Shown here piece by piece: positions 1 to 4,843 of a stretch of 11,641 nt of DNA. Position 1 is the stretch's first letter, and each line of letters begins with the position of its first letter. The notes below the pieces were generated by a model. It searched no databases. It was given only the letters and a program-made list of their open reading frames with translations, and had not been told where the DNA came from. A program made the position numbers and the translations under genes. Where the stretch lies: NCBI GenBank assembly GCA_964428935.1, contig CAYSAG010000160.1, positions 1 through 11,641 on the forward strand, written 5' to 3'. This DNA is from JAADHY01 sp964428935. Lineage in GTDB: Bacteria; Planctomycetota; Planctomycetia; Planctomycetales; Planctomycetaceae.

Positions 1-47
1 AGATTCCAGGGGTTCGAAAAAATTGGCAAATTTCCCTAAAGGTGGTG

Positions 48-76
48 TTGACAATGGCCCTCCCGGCCCGCAACAT
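48..76 (+). promoter_or_regulatory. Possible sigma70-type promoter
   Basis: A perfect TTGACA -35 box lies at 48-53. With a 17-bp spacer the -10 position holds CAACAT (71-76), which matches TATAAT at only three of six positions; CATTAC two to three bases further on is no better. The upstream stretch at about 15-40 is A/T-rich compared with the rest of the window, which would suit a promoter. It would read into the leader before the small FHA gene. The -35 is convincing and the -10 is weak, so this is tentative. Confidence 0.35.
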
Positions 77-428
77 TACTAGGCTCACGGGGAGCTTGGC
101 GAGGAGGAACTGACCGACTTGCGGCCGAATTGCCGTCCCTCCTGATTTGTTCGCTCTTTGCGTTTGCTTTTCTCACGGCGCGCCACTGCGTCACTCTCGT
201 TCTGCGTTGAGTGGCCGTCTTACGCTTCGCAGACGTTGAAAGTGCAGCAGCCGGTCCGAGCGGAGTACGGACCGAGCGGAGTTGGGGCGGGTGGTCGCAG
301 GTCGGCAGGGAAGCGATTGGCGGTTCATGGGCCAAGGAGCGGACGGCTAACGTGCGGGCCTTCGAGCACACCCCCAGCGGAACGCGGTTCGGGAGTCGGA
401 AGACGAATCGAATGGGGGGTGGAGTGGA
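77..428 (+). other. Long GC-rich leader / intergenic stretch
   Basis: No convincing gene is visible here. Open frames on both strands exist but encode Arg/Ser/Pro/Gly-rich sequence without motifs. The stretch holds three things. First, an AGGAGG/CCTCCT pairing (102-107 with 138-143) enclosing CGGC/GCCG. Second, a 7-bp inverted repeat CGGTCCG/CGGACCG (252-258 and 268-274) that overlaps a direct repeat CCGAGCGGAGT (256-266 and 272-282). Third, a 13-mer GGCCAAGGAGCGG (330-342) that recurs at 997-1009. If the promoter at 48 is real, this is an untranslated leader of about 340 nt. Confidence 0.4.
102..143 (+). promoter_or_regulatory. Leader hairpin that would pair an SD-like AGGAGG
   Basis: AGGAGG (102-107) is perfectly complementary to CCTCCT (138-143), and an inner CGGC/GCCG stem (122-125 with 132-135) would stack inside it. 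A pyrimidine-rich stretch (about 145-175) follows. A mini-frame starting at TTG 119 ends in TGA at 143-145, so the CCTCC arm lies inside its last codons. This geometry could be an attenuator or a sequestered ribosome site, or it could be chance in GC-rich DNA. No regulated gene is identified. Confidence 0.2.
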
Positions 429-782
429 GTGCTCGGCACGTTGCGTCGAGCCCGCGAACAAGTCGGCTCGACCGTGCGGCGGCGGCCGGTAGACGGAACC
501 GGGACGGTTCGTGCCGCCCCTGGACCGGCCGTCATGGGACGACGCGAGCAAGCGGACGTTCGCGTCTGCGACTGTTGGGCCGGCCGACGGCCTTGTCGGC
601 TGTCTTTGGAGGAAAGCGGACTGGTGGTCGAAGACCTGGGTTCGCGAAATGGCACGCTGGTCAACGGCGTCCCGGTTGCGACGGCTTCCCTGCGGCCGGG
701 CGACCGGTTGACCGTGGGGTTGACGACCTCCGTGGTCGAGTTCGACCCGGGGCTGTTGCGAGCGACCGACCGGGCTCACTAG
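429..782 (+). CDS. Small FHA-domain protein
   Basis: This 117-aa protein is essentially one forkhead-associated (FHA) domain. The clearest signature is at residues 68-80, EDLGSRNGTLVNG, followed by LRPGDRLTVG and a hydrophobic last strand (SVVEF). The first FHA arginine is present at MGRR (36-39). FHA domains bind phosphothreonine peptides, so a role in Ser/Thr kinase signalling is likely. The region that normally carries the Ser-x-x-His phosphate-binding motif (about 47-58) reads CDCWAGRRPCRL and lacks both residues, so phosphopeptide binding may be weakened or lost. The GTG start at 429 has GGAG four bases upstream and leaves room for the first FHA strand; an ATG at 534 would cut into the domain. 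An in-frame TAA at 348-350 excludes a much longer protein. No transmembrane segment is seen. The family is sure; the start is not. Confidence 0.75.
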   Translation: MLGTLRRAREQVGSTVRRRPVDGTGTVRAAPGPAVMGRREQADVRVCDCWAGRRPCRLSLEESGLVVEDLGSRNGTLVNGVPVATASLRPGDRLTVGLTTSVVEFDPGLLRATDRAH

Positions 783-810
783 CCGGTGTGTTGCGGTCAG
801 TCTGGTTGCT

Positions 811-840
811 CTTCCGCTGTTCCCACCAACGAGACGGAAG
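811..840 (+). terminator. Weak terminator-like hairpin after the FHA gene
   Basis: CTTCCG (811-816) pairs with CGGAAG (835-840) across an 18-nt loop in which GTT (819-821) and AAC (828-830) can also pair. Only a short GTTTG follows, so this is a poor intrinsic terminator. Its position 29 nt past the stop codon is the main support. Confidence 0.25.
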
Positions 841-952
841 GTTTGTGCAAAGCGGGCCGACTGGAAGCGGCGAGAGAGGCGGAGCAGGGAACGGCGGTCC
901 GACCAAAGCTCGACGCAGGCAGCTCTGCCAGACTGCCGTGCGTGCGGAGCGG

Positions 953-1028
953 CGGGGCGGTGAAGGAAGCCGAGCGGCTGGGCCGCTCGTGAGGTAGGCC
1001 AAGGAGCGGCGAAACGCTCACCGCCCCG
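953..1028 (+). ncRNA. Candidate structured RNA, branched fold (strand uncertain)
   Basis: CGGGGCGGTGA (953-963) is the exact reverse complement of TCACCGCCCCG (1018-1028), giving an 11-bp closing stem. Inside it sits a perfect 8-bp hairpin, CGAGCGGC-TGG-GCCGCTCG (971-989). A short GCG/CGC stem (1006-1008 with 1015-1017, loop containing GAAA) lies beside it, so a three-way junction can be drawn. More hairpins follow at 1032-1044, 1074-1093 and 1115-1130. I compared it by eye with RNase P RNA, tmRNA, SRP RNA and the common riboswitches and saw no match. It could be a cis-acting leader of the acidic-protein gene or a separate small RNA. Pairing alone does not fix the strand. Confidence 0.35.
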
Positions 1029-1186
1029 AAACTCCTGGTAGGAGCGAGAGGCGTCGACGGGATCGAGAAGCGACCGAGCTGCGGGAGGCTCGGACACGCA
1101 AACCAGACCAGAGGACCCCGTTTCGGGGGTGGAACCAATCGGGTCGTGTAGGGTTCGCGTGAGACGAAAACAGGAAGAGGGTAAAG

Positions 1187-1516
1187 ATGATTCAGAAGTC
1201 TGACAGGGAGCCGGAATTCTTTTCAGACGGGGACGAGTTCGAGTTTGAGGAGACGCCGTACGAGCCGATCGACTGGCGGGAGTTCGGTGTCGACCCGACC
1301 AAGCCGACCAAGGCGCGACCTGGTTCGGACGAGAAGGTCCGAATCCTGGCCGCTCGGTACGCGGCTGGACTGCCGCTGTGGCACGAGGACGACTGCTACG
1401 ACCACGGCGAGGCGGAAGAGACACCGGAACGTCCGCCCGTCGAGCTGTTCAACTTCAGCGACATTGAGGACGAGGAGGACTTGGACGACTGCGAGCTGAT
1501 TGACGACCTCGACTGA
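1187..1516 (+). CDS. Highly acidic small protein, planctomycete-type, unknown function
   Basis: The protein has 109 residues, of which 36 are Asp or Glu (17 D, 19 E). The N-terminal third and the last 25 residues are the most acidic; the C-terminus runs DIEDEEDLDDCELIDDLD. Between them is a less acidic core (about residues 36-75) with Pro/Lys spacing, then PGSDEKVRILAARYAAGLPL and WHEDDCYDH. I recall similar cores, a Pro-Gly-Ser-x-x-Lys-Val helix followed by a Leu-Pro-Leu-x-His-x-x-Asp turn, in uncharacterised planctomycete proteins. There is no signal peptide or membrane segment, so a cytoplasmic protein is likely. The ATG at 1187 has a purine-rich SD (AGGAAGAGGG, 1172-1181) at good spacing, and a strong terminator follows the stop. 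Binding to basic partners such as nucleic-acid-binding proteins is possible from charge alone. No function is assigned. Confidence 0.8.
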   Translation: MIQKSDREPEFFSDGDEFEFEETPYEPIDWREFGVDPTKPTKARPGSDEKVRILAARYAAGLPLWHEDDCYDHGEAEETPERPPVELFNFSDIEDEEDLDDCELIDDLD

Positions 1517-1579
1517 ACCGGCTCGCTCACGGCGTCCTGCTTGCGGCACGGACGCCCGACGCTGACCGGACACGACGAC

Positions 1580-1613
1580 AGGCCGCCCGCGACGCGGTGC
1601 GGCCTTTGCTTTT
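1580..1613 (+). terminator. Intrinsic terminator of the acidic-protein gene
   Basis: AGGCCGC (1580-1586) pairs with GCGGCCT (1599-1605). An inner CCGC-GAC-GCGG (1587-1597) extends the stem, with a single bulged T at 1598. The T-rich run TTGCTTTT (1606-1613) follows directly. It lies 64 nt past the stop codon at 1516, on the strand of that gene. I saw no comparable terminator for the converging ribBA gene in 1614-1796. Confidence 0.8.
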
Positions 1614-1796
1614 GCGCGACCGAAAGAGACAGACGACGCCGACACGGCTGAGACGGGCTGCGGGACGGCACGTCCGGCAGTGCGCGCCGGCAGGCTCCGA
1701 AGCGTGCCTGGAAACGGACCAGCAAGTAACGAGTCGGGCGCCGGGGCCGGTTGGCTGACGGCTGGGTCGGAGCGAGACCGTGGCACACGTTCTGGC

Positions 1797-3023
1797 CTAC
1801 GGCAGCAAGTGTCCCAGCTTGTCGCGCTTGGTGGCCATGTAGCGTTCGCGGTGCTTTTCCGGCGGTGCCACAATCGGAACCTGCTCCACCACCTTCAGGT
1901 CCCACGTTTGCTCGAACGACTGCGTTTTCTTGGGGTTGTTGGTGAGCAGCCGAATTCGTGACAGCCCCAGGTCTTTCAGGATTTGAAGGCCGATCATGTA
2001 GTCTCGCTGGTCAGCCTTGAACCCCAGTCGGTGGTTCGCCTCCACCGTGTCCAGTCCCTCGTCTTGCAGGCGGTAGGCCTTCAGCTTGGCCAGTAAGCCA
2101 ATGCCGCGGCCTTCTTGAGGCAGGTACACCAGGGCTCCGACTCCCTCGCGGGCAATCATTCGCAAGGCCAAGTCCATTTGGTCGCCGCAGTCGCAGCGGA
2201 GGGAGGCCAGCACGTCGCCGGTGAAGCAAGACGAGTGCATGCGAATGAGCGGAGCGTCGGCGGACGCGAGGTCGCCAAAGACCAAAGCGACGGGCTCCAG
2301 CTGCTCGTGTTCCACGCGGTACACGACCACCTTCATTCGGCCGTAGCGCGTCTCGAGCTCCGTCTCGAAGCTGCGGTGCACAAGCTGTTCCCGCAGCCGC
2401 CGGTGCCGAATCAGCTCTTCAATGGTGACAATCGGAATGTCGTGCTGCTCGGAAATCCGCTGCAGCTCGTCGTAGCGAGCCATGCCGGAGCCGGACGGGC
2501 TGAGAATCTCAATGAGCACGCCGACGGGCCTCATTCCGGCCATTCGCAGCAGGTCAACCGTGGCCTCGGTGTGGCCGGCGCGTCGGAGCACGCCGCCGTC
2601 TTTGGCCAGCAACGGCCAAATGTGACCCGGCCGGACGAACTCCTCGGCCTTGGCCTTCGGGTCGGCCATGGCCCGAATGGTCTTGGCCCGGTTTTGCGGA
2701 CTGACGCCCGTTCCGGCTTCTCGGTGGTCGATTGGGGTGAGGAACGGCGTCCGAGTCGGCGATGTGTTCCCCTCGTCGTTCACAATGGGCTTCAACCGAA
2801 GACGCTCAGCCACTTCCGAAACCACCGGCACACACAAGACGCCGCGCCCGTGGCGAAGCATGAAGTCCACCTGTTCGGGCGTAATCGTCTCGGCCGGGCA
2901 CACGAAGTCGCCTTCGTTCTCGCGGTCCTGAGCGTCGACCACAATGAGCATTCGCCCCGACCGCAAAGCGGCCAAAGCCCGGTCAATGGGACTTTCCAGC
3001 TTTTCGTTCCGAGGCGGAGCCAC
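1797..3023 (-). CDS. ribBA: RibBA: DHBP synthase / GTP cyclohydrolase II
   Basis: This bifunctional enzyme supplies both precursors of riboflavin. The N-terminal RibB domain makes 3,4-dihydroxy-2-butanone 4-phosphate from ribulose 5-phosphate; the C-terminal RibA domain opens GTP. Numbered from GTG 3023 (408 aa), the RibB signature DRENEGD is at 33-39, TGVSPQNRAKTI at 105-116, GHIWPL at 133-138 and RRAGHTEA at 147-154. The RibA zinc site is SSCFTGD...SLRCDCGDQ with Cys 266, 277 and 279, followed by PQEGRGIGL (302-310) and LLTNNPKK near the C-terminus. Both halves look intact. I prefer GTG 3023 because GAGGG (3031-3035) sits 7 nt upstream and the protein then starts close to the domain, as in relatives; an in-frame GTG at 3065 would add 14 residues but has no SD. 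The gene stands alone here, so the other riboflavin genes must lie elsewhere. Confidence 0.95.
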   Translation of the reverse strand: MAPPRNEKLESPIDRALAALRSGRMLIVVDAQDRENEGDFVCPAETITPEQVDFMLRHGRGVLCVPVVSEVAERLRLKPIVNDEGNTSPTRTPFLTPIDHREAGTGVSPQNRAKTIRAMADPKAKAEEFVRPGHIWPLLAKDGGVLRRAGHTEATVDLLRMAGMRPVGVLIEILSPSGSGMARYDELQRISEQHDIPIVTIEELIRHRRLREQLVHRSFETELETRYGRMKVVVYRVEHEQLEPVALVFGDLASADAPLIRMHSSCFTGDVLASLRCDCGDQMDLALRMIAREGVGALVYLPQEGRGIGLLAKLKAYRLQDEGLDTVEANHRLGFKADQRDYMIGLQILKDLGLSRIRLLTNNPKKTQSFEQTWDLKVVEQVPIVAPPEKHRERYMATKRDKLGHLLP

Positions 3024-3093
3024 AGCGACGCCCTCAGTTTGAACAAGCCCACGCCGCGCAGTCACTCACTGGAGAAGGCCGGCAACGTCGGCT

Positions 3094-3121
3094 ATTGTAG
3101 AGCTCCGGTGCGGTTCAGCAA
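3094..3121 (-). promoter_or_regulatory. ribBA promoter
   Basis: Read on the minus strand, TTGCTG (3121-3116) and TACAAT (3099-3094) are separated by 16 bp. The -10 matches consensus at five of six positions; the -35 keeps the TTG core. Transcription would start near 3087, giving a leader of about 64 nt to the GTG at 3023, or about 21 nt to the one at 3065. Such a leader is too short for an FMN riboswitch. Confidence 0.6.
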
Positions 3122-3133
3122 GCGGCGCGCCGC
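3122..3133. promoter_or_regulatory. 12-bp perfect palindrome abutting the ribBA -35
   Basis: GCGGCGCGCCGC reads identically on both strands and touches the -35 hexamer on its upstream side. That is a plausible position for an activator or repressor site, but short GC palindromes are common in GC-rich DNA. No regulator is identified. Confidence 0.25.
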
Positions 3134-3367
3134 CGGAGGTCGGGCTGCGGGGGAGCGGCCTGGAGGGCCGACGGGCGCACCGTGTCGACGTGTGCTTAGC
3201 GCAGTCGGGGCCGAGCGGCCCTTCTGCCGTCGCTGCACGACGGGCGGCTCGGGCCCTGGTGACGGGCTCGACCGAAGCGACCGCACGGCCAAAGTGCCCG
3301 CGGGCCACGACGGAGCCGCTCGTCGAACCCCGTCCGGTTGGTTGGCGGGCGGAGAAGTTCGCCCAGC

Positions 3368-3389
3368 CTCGGGCGGTCGAGTTTTTTTT
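3368..3389 (+). terminator. Short stem followed by eight T residues
   Basis: CTCG (3368-3371) pairs with CGAG (3378-3381) directly before TTTTTTTT (3382-3389). A second pairing, CGCCC/GGGCG, overlaps it. The T8 tract is unusual in this GC-rich DNA. There is no plus-strand gene upstream for it to terminate, so it could stop stray transcription or act as an attenuator in a long leader of the 3560 gene. The stem is weak. Confidence 0.25.
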
Positions 3390-3559
3390 CACGTCCGAGC
3401 TGCGCTTCGGCTGACCGGCTCTTTTCGTGGGGCGAGGCCCGAAGCGTCCTTTCGGTCGAATGTGCTTTCTCCGTGCCAAGTCGAACGCGGACAGACGGAA
3501 CCGACGCGCCCGTTCGTCGGAATTGGGTTGGACTACAGAATTTCGCAGGAGCACTTCCA

Positions 3560-4840
3560 ATGAGCGAGCAACTTCGCGAACGGATTTTCGAGGCGTTGGA
3601 GCAGATTCCTTTGGTCGACCCCCACACGCACATCAACCCGCGTGCGGCGGCTTCGGAAACACTGGCCGACATTCTGGGCTACCACTACTTCACCGAGCTG
3701 GCTCATTCCGCGGGTTTGGCCCGCGAGCGGATCGAAGAGCCGGGCATTTCGCCGAAGGAAAAGGTGGCCCGGCTGGTGCCGCAGCTCCAGCACCTGGAAA
3801 ACACAGTGCAGTACAGTTGGTTCTTGGAGATTTGCCGCGAGTTTTTCGATTTCGAAGACGAGCGGGTCACGGAGTCGAACTGGGAAACGCTGTACGACCG
3901 AGCGTGCCAAAAAATGAGCCAGCCGGACTGGGAGCACCAGGTGCTCCGCAAGAGCCGGCTGGAGCAGGTCTACTTGACCAACGACTTCGACGACCCGCTG
4001 GAGGGCTTCGACCGCAGCATCTACGTCCCTTGCCTCCGCACGGACGAGCTGGTGTTCCACTTGAGCGACCCGTCGGTACGGGAACGCTTGGAAAAGACCA
4101 GCGGCGTGGCTGTCTCCGACGCCGCCACACTCCGGCAGGCCATTGGTCAGGTTTTCGAGCATTTCGTGACGCACGACGCTCGCGCCTGCGCCATTTCGCT
4201 GCCCCCCGACTTCACGCCGCGTTCCGTCTCGGACGCCGAAGCAGACTTCGTGCTGCAGTCGGTCTTGCGGAACCGGCCGGTCGGTCCGGAGCACCTCGAC
4301 ACGCTTCGCTGTTTCGTCTTCTGGACCGTCGTCCAATTTTGCGCAGACAACCGTCTGCCGTTCGACCTCATGATTGGAGTCATTCGTAAGGTCTACCCGG
4401 CCGGCGTTTTTCAGGGAATGGACCTGTACGACCAACGGGTCTCGCTGCACCAGTACGCCCGGCTGTTCAACGCGTTCCCACAAGTGGTGTTTCCGGTGTC
4501 GGTGTTGAGCCACTTCAGCAACCAAGAGCTGGTCAGCTACAGCTGGATTTTCCCGAACGTGGTGACCAGCGGCCACTGGTGGTACTCCAACGTTCCCTCG
4601 TACATCGAGCCGGACCTGCGAAGCCGTTTGCAAGCCGTGCCACGGAACAAGCAGATTGGTTACTACAGCGACATGTACAAGTTGGAGTTTGCGTTGCCGA
4701 AGTTCCGCATGTACCGACGCGTGCTGGCGAAAGTGCTGGCTGAGGAGTTTGTGCTGGAGCGAGGGTGGTCCGAGGAACGGGCGGTGGCGCTGGGACGTCA
4801 GGTGCTGCGCGAAAATGTGGACCGCATCTTTTCGAGGTGA
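3560..4840 (+). CDS. Uronate isomerase (UxaC) family protein, amidohydrolase superfamily
   Basis: This 426-aa protein resembles UxaC, which interconverts D-glucuronate/D-fructuronate and D-galacturonate/D-tagaturonate. The metal site of the barrel starts at DPHTHINP (His 22 and His 24). GHWWYSN (338-344) corresponds to the Trp-Trp region of UxaC, and IGYYSDMYKLEF (366-377) to the C-terminal Asp segment, followed by YRRVLAKVLAEEF. It is shorter than E. coli UxaC (about 470 aa). Where UxaC usually has Asp-Ser-Arg, this protein has Asp371-Met-Tyr, so the Arg is missing and the substrate may differ. ATG 3560 is chosen because AGGAG (3547-3551) lies 8 nt upstream; the open frame runs on to about 3338 but encodes no recognisable domain. 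No other uronate-pathway gene is present. The next gene begins 3 bp after the stop. The family is well supported; the exact reaction is not. Confidence 0.75.
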   Translation: MSEQLRERIFEALEQIPLVDPHTHINPRAAASETLADILGYHYFTELAHSAGLARERIEEPGISPKEKVARLVPQLQHLENTVQYSWFLEICREFFDFEDERVTESNWETLYDRACQKMSQPDWEHQVLRKSRLEQVYLTNDFDDPLEGFDRSIYVPCLRTDELVFHLSDPSVRERLEKTSGVAVSDAATLRQAIGQVFEHFVTHDARACAISLPPDFTPRSVSDAEADFVLQSVLRNRPVGPEHLDTLRCFVFWTVVQFCADNRLPFDLMIGVIRKVYPAGVFQGMDLYDQRVSLHQYARLFNAFPQVVFPVSVLSHFSNQELVSYSWIFPNVVTSGHWWYSNVPSYIEPDLRSRLQAVPRNKQIGYYSDMYKLEFALPKFRMYRRVLAKVLAEEFVLERGWSEERAVALGRQVLRENVDRIFSR

Positions 4841-4843
4841 GCC

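Larger units (their letters stand above)
783..1186 (+). other. Non-coding, hairpin-dense region between two plus-strand genes
   Basis: No gene with recognisable motifs or coding character lies in these 404 bases. It holds a run of inverted repeats: CTTCCG/CGGAAG (811-816, 835-840) just after the FHA gene; an 11-bp pair (953-963, 1018-1028) enclosing an 8-bp hairpin (971-989); CTCCT/AGGAG (1032-1044); CCGAGC/GCTCGG (1074-1093); and CCCCG/CGGGG (1116-1128). The SD of the acidic-protein gene lies at 1172-1181. No clear sigma70 promoter was found for that gene. Confidence 0.5.
3066..3559. other. Divergent intergenic region, ribBA / uronate-isomerase-like gene
   Basis: No gene is supported in these roughly 490 bases; the long open frames on both strands are Arg/Pro/Ser-rich and lack motifs. 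It holds the ribBA promoter (3094-3121, minus strand), a 12-bp palindrome beside it (3122-3133), a hairpin GGGCC-GAGC-GGCCC near 3209-3222, a T8 tract after a short stem (3368-3389), and the SD of the rightward gene (AGGAG, 3547-3551). I found no good sigma70 promoter for the rightward gene; CAGAAT at 3536-3541 has no matching -35 and lies too close to the SD. Confidence 0.5.

Noticed and set aside
11..18. GGTTCGAA resembling a tRNA T-loop
   Set aside because: The flanking bases do not form a T-stem and no acceptor or anticodon arm is present.
600..625. GGAGGAAAGCGGACT resembling the RNase P RNA core
   Set aside because: It lies inside the FHA coding sequence (LEESGL), and the other conserved RNase P RNA segments are absent.
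158..997. Plus-strand open frame overlapping the small FHA gene
   Set aside because: The encoded sequence is Arg/Gly-rich without motifs, while the overlapping frame at 429-782 carries an unmistakable FHA signature.
36..1424. Long minus-strand open frame (about 460 codons) across the left end
   Set aside because: It overlaps the FHA gene and most of the acidic-protein gene in antisense, is Arg/Ser/Pro-rich throughout and shows no domain or SD; such frames arise easily in GC-rich DNA.
3024..3200. FMN riboswitch upstream of ribBA
   Set aside because: The predicted leader is too short and I saw none of the conserved riboswitch segments in the region.
3338..3559. N-terminal extension of the uronate-isomerase-like protein by 74 residues
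   Set aside because: The extension has no recognisable domain, includes the codons of the T8 tract, and has no SD, whereas ATG 3560 has AGGAG at good spacing.
3066..3560. Minus-strand open frame directly upstream of ribBA
   Set aside because: It contains the ribBA promoter, is Arg/Pro/Ser-rich and has no motif; treated as intergenic.
2115..3563. Plus-strand open frame opposite ribBA
   Set aside because: It is the complement of a clear ribBA gene, and its extension into the intergenic region is low-complexity.
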